A stretch of 64,000 nucleotides of DNA from an uncultured Prevotella sp. (GTDB lineage Bacteria; Bacteroidota; Bacteroidia; Bacteroidales; Bacteroidaceae): NCBI GenBank assembly GCA_900539625.1, contig UQCW01000008.1, positions 1 to 64,000 on the forward strand. Direction: 5' to 3'. A program made the translations under genes and the position numbers. Shown here piece by piece: positions 42,223 to 52,800 of this stretch (the stretch's first letter is position 1; each line of letters opens with the position of its first letter). The notes under the pieces are model-generated. The model did not search any database. It saw nothing but the letters and a program-made list of their open reading frames with translations, and was not told the origin of the DNA.

Positions 42223-43677
42223 TTATTTTCTGGGCGTGCGCTCCAGGGTTGTGAGCACGAACTTCCAGTATTTCTCAACGCTCGGGATGTTGCAGCGTTC
42301 GTTGGGCGTGTGTGGCGAGCGGAGCGTTGGGCCGAAGCTCACCATGTCCATCGGATGCCAGGCACCGATGACGCCGCATTCCAATCCTGCGTGAACAACC
42401 TGCACCTTGTTGTCCGTTCCGAAGAGTTCCTTGTAGACGCTCTTCATCAGTTCAACGATTTCGCTGTGTGGGTTAGGCTGCCAGGCGGGGTAGTCACCGC
42501 TCAGTTCCACCTTCATGCCAGCCATAGAGAATGCGCTTTCGAGCGATTCTGCCAGGCATTCGCGCATGCTGTCGCGCGAGGAGCGGATGAGAATCTTGAA
42601 CATGGCTTTGCCGCCGCCGATTTCAACGATGGCGAGGTTGGAAGAGGTTTCCACGATGCCCGGAACGTCGGGAATCATGCGGAAGACACCGTTGTGGCAA
42701 GCGCAGAGAGCGTCGACCAGATTGTCTTGGATTTCAGAAGGCACGATGTGGGCAGGGCGTTCAACGTTTTCCACGTCGAGTTTCAAGTCTTTCTCCACAG
42801 AGCCATATTCTCCGATGAACGTCTGGCGCCATTCGTCGACCACCTCCTTGAAGGCATCCACGTTTTCCTTCGGCAGTGTCAGCACCACTTCGGCTTCGCG
42901 TGGGATGGCGTTGCGCATGTTGCCGCCCTTCCATTCCGAGAGGCAGGCTTCGAAGTTGGCGATGGCGTCTTGAACGAGGCGGGCCATCATCTTGTTGGCG
43001 TTGCCGCGGCCCTCGTTGATTTCGAGGCCCGAATGTCCGCCGAGCAGGTTGTGGAGCGTCACGCGAACGGCTGCGTCGTCGGCATCGGTGTCGGCTTCCT
43101 TATATTCCATTGTTGAAGTCTGGTTGACGCCGCCAGCCGAACCAATCACCATTTCTCCCTCCGTCTCGTTGTCGAGGTTGAGCAGGATTTCACCTTTCAG
43201 CGTGTCGGCGTTCATGTGGTTGACACCATACATCGTGGTCTCTTCGTCGGCCGTGATGAAACCTTCGAGGGGACCATGCTTGATGCTGTCGTCTTCCATG
43301 ATGGCCATGATGGTGGCCACGGCCATACCGTCGTCAGCGCCCAGCGTGGTGCCCTTGGCTTTCACCCATTCGCCGTCGATGTAGGTCTCGATGGGGTCGG
43401 TCTCAAAATTGTGGGCCGAATCTTTGGCCTTCTGCGGCACCATGTCCATGTGGCCCTGCAGCGTGACCATTTTGCAGTTTTCCATGCCAGCCGATGCTGG
43501 TTTGTACATGAGGATATTTCCAGCCTCGTCTTTCTTGGCTTCAACGCCTTTCTCCTTTGCCCAGTTCAGCAGAAATTCCTGCACTTTTTCGAGGTGTCCG
43601 GAAGGGCGTGGCACCTGCGTGAGAAGATAGAAGTTTTTCCAAATAGCTTGAGGTTGCAAATCTTTGATAGTGCTCAT
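42223..43677 (-). CDS. pepD: Aminoacyl-histidine dipeptidase (cytosolic non-specific dipeptidase), M20C
   Basis: Protein of 484 residues that hydrolyses dipeptides such as Xaa-His in the cytoplasm using two zinc ions. M20 metal ligands and catalytic residues are in place: QGHMDMVP (H76, D78), LGADDGMA (D115), ADEETT (E145, E146), with the dimerisation domain in between (LLGGHSGLEINEGRGNA). Full length for the family, starting MSTIKDLQPQAIW. Monocistronic, with a strong terminator. First clear chromosomal gene to the right of the mobile region. Confidence 0.93.
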   Translation of the reverse strand: MSTIKDLQPQAIWKNFYLLTQVPRPSGHLEKVQEFLLNWAKEKGVEAKKDEAGNILMYKPASAGMENCKMVTLQGHMDMVPQKAKDSAHNFETDPIETYIDGEWVKAKGTTLGADDGMAVATIMAIMEDDSIKHGPLEGFITADEETTMYGVNHMNADTLKGEILLNLDNETEGEMVIGSAGGVNQTSTMEYKEADTDADDAAVRVTLHNLLGGHSGLEINEGRGNANKMMARLVQDAIANFEACLSEWKGGNMRNAIPREAEVVLTLPKENVDAFKEVVDEWRQTFIGEYGSVEKDLKLDVENVERPAHIVPSEIQDNLVDALCACHNGVFRMIPDVPGIVETSSNLAIVEIGGGKAMFKILIRSSRDSMRECLAESLESAFSMAGMKVELSGDYPAWQPNPHSEIVELMKSVYKELFGTDNKVQVVHAGLECGVIGAWHPMDMVSFGPTLRSPHTPNERCNIPSVEKYWKFVLTTLERTPRK

Positions 43678-43722
43678 AATCGTTTATGGTTTAAGAGTTG
43701 TTAGTATCGGGTTGTAGCGGTC

Positions 43723-44754
43723 TTAGGATTTTTCCGTTGTGGGCGTGTTTGCCACGTCCGTCGGTGTGTCGACCTTCCTTCGTTTCTGCCTTTGCGTGAG
43801 GTCAAACCATCCGTAGGCGCCGAGCAAAATCACTTCGAAGGTCTGTATCGTGTGGACGATGAGGGCGAACATAACGGCGGGCTCTTCGGCCACACCATAG
43901 AGCACGAGCATCGTTTTAACGGCAAAATGCCACGGTCCGGCGCCGTTGGGCGTTGGCACAAGCACGGCGAAGGTGCCGATGCAGAAGATGAGGAACGCCT
44001 GCGCGGGATTGATGGACGAGGTGAAGTCGAAGCAGAAGAAGGCTGTGTAGAAATGCAGAAAATAGCAGGCCCAGATGCCGAGCGAATAAATCAGATAGAG
44101 CGGCATGTTTTTCACGCCGCGCAGAGATGTGACGCCCGTCCAGAGGTTGCGCACCACGTCTTTTCCCTTGCTGAACACTGAGAAACCGCGCATCAGCAGC
44201 AACGCCAGGACAACAACGGCCAGCAGGCAGATGCCAGCCCAGATGAAGCCCGTTTCGGTGAAGCGACTGAAGGAACGGCCGAAGTCCGTTCCCGTGTGTT
44301 TCAGAAAATGCAGGAAATCGGTGAGCTGCAGGAGAAAGGCCATGACGGTGAGCAGAAGGATGACGAGGCAGTCGATGAAACGCTCTGTCACCACTGTGCC
44401 CAAGGCTTTGGCAAAGGGGATGCCGTCGTATTTTTTCAGTGTGCCGCAACGCGCCACTTCTCCAACGCGCGGAATCACCAGGCTCGAGGCATAGGAGAGG
44501 AAAATGGCATCTTCGCAAACCCGGCGGCGGCAGTCAACGCCCAGCGGAAGGAGCGACATGCGCCAGCGCCAGGCCCTCACTTGTTGGGCCAAAATGCCGA
44601 AAATGAGAGAAATGACCATCCAGCCCCATTTCATTTCCGTGAAATAAGAAAGGGCGGAATCCCATTTTGTGTCGCGATACATCCACCACAGAATCCCTAT
44701 GCCAAGGATAAATGGCAGGCAGGCACTGAATATTTTTTTTATTATCGTAATCAA
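43723..44754 (-). CDS. Lysylphosphatidylglycerol-synthase-TM/flippase-like membrane protein
   Basis: About 343 residues with eight or so membrane segments. It has the UPF0104/LPG_synthase_TM signatures, AWRWRMSLLPLGV, SYASSLVIPRVGEVARCGTL and ERFIDCLVILL, and later PTPNGAGPWHFAVKTMLVLYG. Such proteins flip or transport lipids or glycolipids. No ATG is available before the first membrane segment without running into the divergent ksgA leader; a TTG at 44754 gives the family-typical N-terminus and is a tentative start. Confidence 0.75.
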   Translation of the reverse strand: MITIIKKIFSACLPFILGIGILWWMYRDTKWDSALSYFTEMKWGWMVISLIFGILAQQVRAWRWRMSLLPLGVDCRRRVCEDAIFLSYASSLVIPRVGEVARCGTLKKYDGIPFAKALGTVVTERFIDCLVILLLTVMAFLLQLTDFLHFLKHTGTDFGRSFSRFTETGFIWAGICLLAVVVLALLLMRGFSVFSKGKDVVRNLWTGVTSLRGVKNMPLYLIYSLGIWACYFLHFYTAFFCFDFTSSINPAQAFLIFCIGTFAVLVPTPNGAGPWHFAVKTMLVLYGVAEEPAVMFALIVHTIQTFEVILLGAYGWFDLTQRQKRRKVDTPTDVANTPTTEKS

Positions 44755-44768
44755 AGTCTGTTTTTTTG

Positions 44769-44776
44769 CTAAATTT
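44769..44776 (+). promoter_or_regulatory. -7 motif upstream of ksgA
   Basis: TAAATTTG on plus, giving a leader of about 240 nt before ksgA. Weak -33. Confidence 0.4.
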
Positions 44777-45026
44777 GCAGAGATATAAAAAGCATCGCTC
44801 CGCTTGAAAGGCAAAGTTAGTGTAAAGCGCTTGAAGTAGCAAATAACTTGTGGTAAAAAAGCAGGCTGTCGTTTAAAAATAATTCCGCAAATGGAGTTGG
44901 CAAATCCCTGTCTTGGCTTTTGTCTCGGAATCGTCGGAATGAGCCTTTGGAGCGTGCTTGACAATCTGTGTGTTTTTAAAACGCGGCAAGCCGCCCGCCG
45001 CTTGGCTTGCCACCCAAGAAATATTT

Positions 45027-45851
45027 ATGACATTGAAATCCGTACGTCCGAAGAAGTTTCTCGGACAGCATTTTTTGAAAGACCAAAACGTGGCCAAGGC
45101 CATCGCCGACACGGTTGACGCCTGCCCAGACATCCCCGTCCTCGAGGTTGGGCCAGGCATGGGTGTGCTCACGCAGTATCTTCTCCCGAAAAAGCGCGAG
45201 ACGAAAGTGGTGGAGATTGATTTCGAGAGCGTTGCCTATCTGCGGGAGGAATATCCGCAGCTTGAAGAGAATATCATTGAAGACGACTTCCTGAAGATGC
45301 ACCTCGAACATACGTTTGGAGGGCGTCCGTTTGTCTTGACGGGAAATTATCCCTACAACATCAGCAGTCAGATTTTCTTCAAAATGCTCGACTATCGCGA
45401 ACTCATTCCTTGCTGCACGGGCATGATACAGAAGGAAGTGGCCGAACGTCTTGCCGCCAAACCAGGCTGCAAGGCTTACGGCATCCTCAGTGTGCTGGTG
45501 CAGCTGTGGTACGACGTGGAATATCTCTTTACAGTGGAGCCAGGCGTTTTCAATCCGCCGCCCAAGGTGAAGAGTGCCGTCATCCGCATGACACGCAACG
45601 AGGCCACGTCGTGTGGCTGCGATGAGCGCTTGTTGCGCCGCGTGGTGAAAACCACCTTCAATCAGCGCCGCAAAATGATGCGCGGTTCGCTCAAACCGCT
45701 TTTCGCCCAGCTCGACCAGGAACAAGGACGAACTGCTGGCGGGCATGCCGATTTCCTCGCACAGCCACTTCTGACCAAGCGTCCGGAACAGCTCAGCGTG
45801 CAGGACTTCATCGACCTGACCAACGCCGTGGAGCAGGAAATGAAGGGATGA
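45027..45851 (+). CDS. ksgA: 16S rRNA (adenine1518/1519-N6)-dimethyltransferase
   Basis: 274 residues from MTLKSVRPKKFLGQHFL, the standard KsgA start; 23 upstream in-frame codons are unrelated. SAM-binding motif VLEVGPGMGVLTQYLL, acidic EIDFESV, and the catalytic GNYPYNISSQI (NxPY type). C-terminal PPKVKSAVIRM and TTFNQRRKMMRGSLKPL are diagnostic. It methylates two adjacent adenines late in 30S maturation. Confidence 0.95.
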   Translation: MTLKSVRPKKFLGQHFLKDQNVAKAIADTVDACPDIPVLEVGPGMGVLTQYLLPKKRETKVVEIDFESVAYLREEYPQLEENIIEDDFLKMHLEHTFGGRPFVLTGNYPYNISSQIFFKMLDYRELIPCCTGMIQKEVAERLAAKPGCKAYGILSVLVQLWYDVEYLFTVEPGVFNPPPKVKSAVIRMTRNEATSCGCDERLLRRVVKTTFNQRRKMMRGSLKPLFAQLDQEQGRTAGGHADFLAQPLLTKRPEQLSVQDFIDLTNAVEQEMKG

Positions 45852-45963
45852 GGCAGCCGGAGGCAGAGGTTGAAGTTGTTGAAAGCGCGTTCTGATGGCC
45901 TTCGAGGGGATTTTATGTGATTCCCGCTGCAGGCAGTACGTCTGTAATAATAGTTCAAAAACA

Positions 45964-47547
45964 ATGAAAGGTGCAGATAAAGAGGTGATTGTCATTGGCG
46001 GAGGGCTTGGCGGCTTGTTTACTGCCGCCATTCTCTCGCACGAGGGGTATGTCGTGACGGTCTTGGAGAAAAATGCCACGGCGGGGGGCGGTTTGCAAAC
46101 CTTCAGGCGTTGCGGATTCACTTTCGAGACCGGCATGCACACGCTCGGCGGTTTCAACGAGGGCGGTTCGCTCGACAAAATCTGTCGCTATCTCGGCATA
46201 CGTGATGAACTTCTCCTGCAGCCCGATGACCTGCTTACGCAAATCACTTACCGGGCTTCGAACACCACCTATCGACTGCCCTATGGACGCGAGGCTTTCA
46301 CGGAATATCTCTGCGGGCATTTTCCGCATGAGTCCGAGGGCATAAAAGCCTATGTTGAGGCCGTCTATCGTCTGGCCGACGAGGTGGACCTTTTTCATCT
46401 GCGCGAGAGCCACGACCATCTGCAGTCGCATTCCGAAGTCTTCACGCTGGCCGCCGATGAATTTGTGGCGCGTTTCGTCAGTGACGCGAAATTACGCGAC
46501 CTCCTGGCCTTCATGAATCCCATGTATGCCGGCTGTCGTGGTGTTTCGCCCGCTTACGTTCATGCCCTGCTAAATGTGCTCTATCTCCAGCGCCCTTGCC
46601 GCTTTGCCGACGGTGGCCGATGCTTGGTCGATGCGTTGACGCGCGTTGTCAGAGAGGCTGGAGGAAGGGTCTTGACGCGCCATCGTGTGGTGCATGTAGA
46701 GGTGCGAGACAAAGAAGTCCTGTGGGTGCAGACCGCGGAGAGCGGACGCCATGAGGCGGAGGAGAAAAAGACGGACGCGGAAAGCGGGCGTTTCAGTGCC
46801 GCCCACGTCATCTCTGCCGTGCATCCGCTCGCGTTGCTTCCGCTCTTGAGCGAAGGGGCGTGGCCCAAGGCGTTTCGCGAACGCTTGCAGACCATTCCCG
46901 AGACTTATTCCGCCTTCACCGTCTTTGTGGTGTTGCGCGAGAATGCTTTTCCCTATATCGACCACACGTGCTATTATCAAGACGATTACGGAATGATATG
47001 GGACCACGCACGCCCCGTTGACGCGCAATGGCCGCATGGTTTCATGTATTTCACGCCGCCTGTCCCTGGTCAAGGGGCTTTTGCCCGAAAACTCATCGTT
47101 AACTGCGTGATGCCCTTCAGCGAAGTGCGCCTCTGGGCCGACTCTTTCACGGGACACCGCCCGGAAGATTACAAGGCGTGGAAGTCGCAAATGACGCAAC
47201 GTATCGTCGATCGTCTGGCGCAACTCTTTCCGGGATTCCGCGAGATGGCGGAATATGTGGAGGCGGCATCGCCGCTCACCATACGCGACTATTATGGCAC
47301 GCCTGAGGGCGCTCTCTTCGGATACCAGAAGGACTGCCGCAACTTGACGCTTTCTTATCTTCCCGTAAGGACCAAGGTGAAAAACCTATGGCTGACGGGG
47401 CAGAACGTCAATCTGCACGGCATCTGCGGTGTGCCTCTGACTGCCATCCAGACCGCTGAAGCGCTTTTAGGGCGCAATGTGGTGGTGAAACACATCCACG
47501 AAGCGTGTGGAGACTTCGCCAGTTCTGTGGAAACGGCGGCGAGGTGA
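45964..47547 (+). CDS. Phytoene-desaturase/carotenoid-isomerase-like FAD oxidoreductase
   Basis: 527 residues from MKGADKEVIV. Dinucleotide fold VIVIGGGLGGLFTAAILSHEGYVVTVLEKNATAGGGLQTF and GMHTLGGFNEGG; the C-terminal FAD contact is LWLTGQNVNLHGICGVPLTAIQTAEALLG. This is the CrtI/retinol-saturase-like class, common in Bacteroidetes with unknown substrate. It is followed after a repeat array by a PaaK-like ligase, possibly a joint lipid or aryl-acid pathway (weak inference). Confidence 0.8.
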   Translation: MKGADKEVIVIGGGLGGLFTAAILSHEGYVVTVLEKNATAGGGLQTFRRCGFTFETGMHTLGGFNEGGSLDKICRYLGIRDELLLQPDDLLTQITYRASNTTYRLPYGREAFTEYLCGHFPHESEGIKAYVEAVYRLADEVDLFHLRESHDHLQSHSEVFTLAADEFVARFVSDAKLRDLLAFMNPMYAGCRGVSPAYVHALLNVLYLQRPCRFADGGRCLVDALTRVVREAGGRVLTRHRVVHVEVRDKEVLWVQTAESGRHEAEEKKTDAESGRFSAAHVISAVHPLALLPLLSEGAWPKAFRERLQTIPETYSAFTVFVVLRENAFPYIDHTCYYQDDYGMIWDHARPVDAQWPHGFMYFTPPVPGQGAFARKLIVNCVMPFSEVRLWADSFTGHRPEDYKAWKSQMTQRIVDRLAQLFPGFREMAEYVEAASPLTIRDYYGTPEGALFGYQKDCRNLTLSYLPVRTKVKNLWLTGQNVNLHGICGVPLTAIQTAEALLGRNVVVKHIHEACGDFASSVETAAR

Positions 47548-47630
47548 GAAAGCGGCGGCTTGGAAATTTTCTCAGGCGCTCGTGAAATTCCTTCATAATT
47601 GGCGTGTTTCAGAATCCTCATTATCAACGG

Positions 47631-47711
47631 TTCATACTCCACTATAAATAATTCATATCCCACGATAAACAATTTATACTCCACGATAAACAATTCATAC
47701 CCCACTGACTT
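47631..47711. repeat. 21-bp tandem repeat, four units
   Basis: Units begin at 47631, 47652, 47673 and 47694 with consensus TTCATACYCCACGATAAACAA, immediately before the PaaK-like start codon. Similar short-period intergenic arrays occur in Bacteroidales. Role unknown. Confidence 0.85.
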
Positions 47712-49019
47712 ATGGATGAAATATTTAAAAACGACATAGAATTTGCTTCTGCCGAAGAAATCAGGGCGTTGCAGGAGCGTCTGCTGCGTGAGGACATCGC
47801 TTATCTGGCGGCCAATTCGCCTTATTATAAGCGCGTGTTTGCGTCTTACGATATTAATCCGGCAGACATACAGACCATTGACGATTTGCAGCGTCTGCCT
47901 TTTACGGAGAAGAAGGACTTGCAACTCTATAACGATGATTTCCTTTGCTGTCCGAAGGAACGCATTGTTGACTATATAACGACGTCGGGCACACTGGGAG
48001 ACCCTGTCACCTTCGGCTGCTCCGATAAGGACTTGGAGCGTTTGGCGTTCAACGAGAAGAAATCGTTTGCCTGCGCCGGACTGCGTCCGGGAAACATCCT
48101 CCAGCTCATGACAACGATGGACAAACGCTTTATGGCTGGATTGGCTTATTTCCTTGGCATCCGCGCTCTGGGAGCGAGCATCATCCGCGTTGGAAACGGT
48201 ATTCCCGAATTGCAGTGGGACACGATACGGCGCCTTAAACCCGACACCATTATGTGTGTCCCCTCGTTCATTCTTCATCTCATTGACTATGCTGAACGCC
48301 ACGGCATCAATTACCGCGAAAGCAGCATCCGCCGCATCATCGGCATCGGGGAGGGATTGCGCGAACAGGACTTCTCGCTCAACTTGCTCGGACGCCGAAT
48401 CAAGGAGAAATGGGATGTGGAACTCTTTGCCACTTATTCGTCTACGGAAATGGGGGCTACTTTCTCAGAATGCCCCTACGGACAGGGCGGTCACGTCCAT
48501 CCCGAACTGATCATCGTGGAGATTGTTGGCGAAGACGGCATGCCAGTGCCAGATGGGGAAGTTGGGGAAATCGTTGTGACGACGCTTGGCGTGGAAGCCA
48601 TGCCGTTGCTGCGCTTCCGCACGGGGGATATGGCAGCGAAAATCACGGCGCCTTGCCGTTGCGGACGCAATTCCTTCCGTCTCACGCCGATTGTTGGTCG
48701 CAAGCACAATATGATTAAGCTCAAAGGGACAACGCTCTATCCGCCAGCGCTCAACGATGTGCTTGAGGGCACGCCGTATGTGGGAGGCTACGTCGTGGTG
48801 GTCGGCGACAGTGATGCTGGCACCGACGATGTGCTTGTGAAGGTGGCCGTGAAAGGCCAAACGGAGTTCGACGTGGTCAAGGACTTGAAAGACCGCTTCC
48901 GCTCCCGCATTCGTGTGGCGCCAAGGGTGGAAGTCATCGACGCGGAGACGATGCGCCAAATCAATTTCCCAAATATGGCGCGTAAGCCGGTGAAATTCAT
49001 CGACGAGCGGAAAAAATGA
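47712..49019 (+). CDS. Phenylacetate-CoA ligase-like AMP-forming enzyme
   Basis: Protein of 435 residues of the PaaK subfamily: adenylate-forming activation of an aryl or other carboxylic acid to its CoA thioester. P-loop-like TTSGTLGDPVTFG, ATYSSTEMGATFSECPYG, LRFRTGDMAAK with CRCGRNS, and the C-terminal GRKHNMIKLKGTTLYPPALNDVL. Normal length for bacterial PaaK-like proteins. In gut Bacteroidales the physiological acid is usually not known. Confidence 0.88.
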   Translation: MDEIFKNDIEFASAEEIRALQERLLREDIAYLAANSPYYKRVFASYDINPADIQTIDDLQRLPFTEKKDLQLYNDDFLCCPKERIVDYITTSGTLGDPVTFGCSDKDLERLAFNEKKSFACAGLRPGNILQLMTTMDKRFMAGLAYFLGIRALGASIIRVGNGIPELQWDTIRRLKPDTIMCVPSFILHLIDYAERHGINYRESSIRRIIGIGEGLREQDFSLNLLGRRIKEKWDVELFATYSSTEMGATFSECPYGQGGHVHPELIIVEIVGEDGMPVPDGEVGEIVVTTLGVEAMPLLRFRTGDMAAKITAPCRCGRNSFRLTPIVGRKHNMIKLKGTTLYPPALNDVLEGTPYVGGYVVVVGDSDAGTDDVLVKVAVKGQTEFDVVKDLKDRFRSRIRVAPRVEVIDAETMRQINFPNMARKPVKFIDERKK

Positions 49020-49118
49020 CAAACCGTTGTGCCTGAATTTACAGGCCATTTTCCAGTATTTTTCCACAAAAACTTGGAATATCTCCATCAGTAAGAAGTT
49101 TTCGAACAACCATTTGCA

Positions 49119-49814
49119 ATGAAAGTAATCTACGAAGATAACCACATTATCATCGTCAACAAACAGGCCGGCGAAATCGTGCAAGGCGACAAAACGGGCG
49201 ACCGCACCTTGGCCGACGACGTGAAAGCCTATATCAAAGAAAAATATGCCAAACCGGGCGACGTGTTTCTCGGCGTGGTACACCGCCTCGACCGCCCCGT
49301 AAGCGGCGTTGTTGTCTTTGCCAGAACAAGCAAAGCGCTTTCGCGTCTCAACGATATGTTTCGCACGGGGAAAATCCAGAAAACCTATCAGGCCATCGTT
49401 CCAGCAACGGAGAAAAGTGTGGCAACGCCCGATGGCGAGTGGGTCACCGTTGACACCTGGCTCACACGCAACGAGCGCCAGAATAAGGCGTTTTCCCATC
49501 AGCGGGAAGTGGCCGGCAGCAAGCGAGCCGTACTCGACTATCGCATCATCGGTCGCGGCGACCGCTACAACCTCTTGGAGGTGCGCCTCCACACTGGCCG
49601 CCACCACCAGATACGTTGCCAGCTTTCTTCTTTGGGCATGCCCATCAAGGGAGACCTCAAATACGGTTCGCCGCGCAGCAATCCCGATGGCAGCATCTCG
49701 CTCCACGCACGCCACATTGCCTTCGAGCATCCCGTAAGCCACCAGGCAATCGACGTCACCGCCGATTATCCCGACAACAAACTATGGTTGGCTTTGGGGG
49801 GCGGCAATAAGTAG
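49119..49814 (+). CDS. RluA-family pseudouridine synthase
   Basis: Protein of 231 residues. Catalytic motif HRLDRPVSG with Asp58, then VFARTSKALSRLNDMF and KTYQAIV, and C-terminal LHTGRHHQIRCQLSSLGMPIKGDLKYG. No S4 domain, so the small RluA-type class, modifying uridines in rRNA or tRNA. Target not predictable from sequence. Confidence 0.92.
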   Translation: MKVIYEDNHIIIVNKQAGEIVQGDKTGDRTLADDVKAYIKEKYAKPGDVFLGVVHRLDRPVSGVVVFARTSKALSRLNDMFRTGKIQKTYQAIVPATEKSVATPDGEWVTVDTWLTRNERQNKAFSHQREVAGSKRAVLDYRIIGRGDRYNLLEVRLHTGRHHQIRCQLSSLGMPIKGDLKYGSPRSNPDGSISLHARHIAFEHPVSHQAIDVTADYPDNKLWLALGGGNK

Positions 49815-49876
49815 GCAGCCGCCTGCCTGCTTGGCGTTTCAAGAGAAAATAATCAATAATAAATCAGAATACAAGT

Positions 49877-52800
49877 ATGCGTTTATCATTTAAATCCTGC
49901 AGGAGCAAGTGTCTCATCACGCTTCTCGCCTGCTGTTTGGTATCGCTGACCGCCGTGGCCGGCGTTCCGTGGAAAGCCAATGTGATTTATCACATCGTCA
50001 GCAACAAAACGGGGTTGGCTCTGACCAATTCTGGCAGTACAGAAAAAAGTGCGCCTATCACGTTGGCTGCAAGTTCTGAGACCGACGAAGGCCAGGACTG
50101 GGTGGTCGTTCCAACCCCAGACGGCGACGGAAACAGTTTCGCCATTGTCAATCCACACTCAGGATTGTCAATGGACATGGGGCTCACTGGCGGCAAGAAA
50201 CTCATTCAGTGGATGTATGAGGCTGCCAATGAAAATCAGAAATTCTATGCGCAGAAAATTGAAGGCAATGACGAGCTCTTCGCCTTGGTAAGCAGCGATG
50301 CCTCTTACGCCGTTACGCAATCGGGCACCGCCCTCACCATGAACGCCACCGCCGCCGGATTCTCCGACGATATGCAGTTTCGCTTCGTGGCAACGGAGAA
50401 ACCCGTCCCTGCCGGCATCGTGGGCTACAACTACGTCATTGCGCGTCAGCAGTCGCCCAATCTCGTTCTCTCCAACCGTCAGAGCTACGACACCGACAGC
50501 CGCATCTTTGCCGACCAATATGAAGAAGGCAACTGGGGACAGGCCTGGCAGATTTCCATGGCGCCCAAGGCTTCAGCCCCTTCTCAGGTCATTCTTTTCA
50601 GTATGCGCGGCGGTTTGGCCATCGATGCAGCCCTCGGCGGCAAGCGTGTGCCGCTTCAGTGGACGGCTTCCAACAAAGAAAACCAGTTGGTGAGCATCCA
50701 GCCGGTTAATGGCCTGGACGACGTCTACCAGTTGGTCTACAAGCAGGGTAGTACCAAATTTTATCTCTCGGCACAGTCGTCGGGCACCACAACGATGACA
50801 ACGAGCGCCAACGACCGCAACACTTATTTCACCCTCACCTACGTGGAGAACCCAGCTATGCCGCCTCGCAATCACTGGGAAGACGAGACCTTCTTCGAGG
50901 AAAACAAAGAGAAAGGCCATGCCTACTATATCCCGTATAGCACAACGGCTGCCATGCTCGCCGACGCTGCACACTATGCCAAACCTTGGGAGACGCCGCA
51001 GAGCGACCGTGTGATGAGCCTTAACGGCACGTGGAAACTCAATTATGTGAGTGCTCCCGGAAGCCGTCCGGGCGAAAAAGCCTTCTGGGGCGACGATGCC
51101 GACGTCTCTAAGTGGGACGACATCGAAGTACCTTCCTGTCTCGAAATGAAGGGCTACGGCCAGCCGCTCTATATCAATGTCAACTATCCCTTCCAAAACA
51201 ATCCGCCCACCATTCAGATGAAGAGCGGACTGACCAACTCCGTAGCCTCCTACCGTCGCACCTTCACCCTGCCGGAGAACTGGAAAGACCAGCGCGTCTT
51301 GTTGCACTTCGACGGTATTTACAGTGCGGCCTTCGTTTGGGTAAACGGAAAATATGTCGGTTACACGCAAGGCAGCAACAACGATGCCGAGTTTGACCTG
51401 ACCAGCGTGGTGCGCGAGGGCGAGAACAACGTCTCCGTACAGGTAATCCGATGGAGCGATGGTTCTTATCTCGAAGGACAAGACATGTGGCACATGAGCG
51501 GCATCCACCGCGATGTCTATCTCATGGCGGTGCCGAAGACCTACATCCGCGACCACTATATCACGGCTAATCTCAAACCGCTCAGCTACAACAGTGGCAG
51601 CATGCAGGTTGACTTCCTCGTGGCCAACCCGCAGGGAGAAAAATACAGCAAGACCATCAAGGCCACCCTCATCGCCCCCGACGGCCAGGAAGTTGCCAGC
51701 CAACAGACCAATGTGGCAGCGACGGGCACCGAAGAGGCACAGGCTTCCCTCACCTTCGAAGGTCTGAGCAATCTGCAATTATGGTCGGCCGAGACCCCAA
51801 CGCTCTACACCGTCCAGGTGTCGCTTCTCGACGCGGAAAGCGGTGTTGAAGAAGAAGCCTTCTCAACGAAATATGGTTTCCGCCATGTTGCCATCCGCAG
51901 CAATAAAGTCTACGTCAACGGCAAGCCCGTTTTATTCAAAGGCGTCAACACGCAAGACACGCACCCCGTCTACGGCCGTTCCATTGACGTGCCGACCATG
52001 TTGAAAGACATCGAAATGATGAAACAGGCCAATGTCAACACCGTGCGCACCAGTCATTATCCGCGCCAGGCCAAGATGTATGCCATGTTTGACTATTATG
52101 GTCTCTACTGCATGGATGAGGCCGACGTTGAATGCCATTTCAACTGGGAAAACAGCGGAGCCTCTGGCATCACCTTCGCTCCTTCGTGGACCGCACAATA
52201 TGTTGATCGCACAGTGCGCATGGTGCTTCGCGACCGCAACTTCCCCTCTGTCATCTTCTGGAGTTTGGGAAATGAGAGCAACTCTGGTTTGAACTTCCAT
52301 GCCACCTACGAGGCCACCCGTGCCCTCGATCCGAGAATCATCCACTACGAAGGCGCCACGCGTGCCGGCGACACCGCTACCGACCTCTATAGTGTGATGT
52401 ATCCCAACATCAGCACTGCGAAAAACCAGGCCAACAACAATTCCAAGAGACAGCCCTATTTCATGTGTGAATATGCCCATGCAATGGGCAACGCCGTTGG
52501 AAACCTCAAGGAATATTGGGACATCATCGAATCGAGCACCTACGGCATCGGCGGTTGCATTTGGGACTGGGTCGACCAGTCGATCTACGACGCTGCCGAC
52601 ATCAAGTCTGGCAAGACCACTGTCAACGGTTTCAACAAGTTTAGAAGCGGTTTCGACTATCCTGGCCCCCACCAGTTCAACTTTGTCAACAACGGCATCA
52701 TCACTGCCGACCGCGCTTGGACATCGAAGCTCACCGAAGTCAAGAAGGTCTACCAGTATGTGAAGTTCAACAACTACAACGCAAGAACGAAGAGCCTCTC

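Noticed and set aside
44976..46178. 400-codon minus-strand frame
   Set aside because: Antisense to ksgA and the start of the oxidoreductase gene, both clearly real.
47355..48302. 315-codon minus-strand frame with YELFIVE-type repeats
   Set aside because: The repeats come from the 21-bp tandem DNA array; the rest is antisense to two real genes.
48465..49742. 425-codon minus-strand frame
   Set aside because: Antisense to the PaaK-like and pseudouridine synthase genes.
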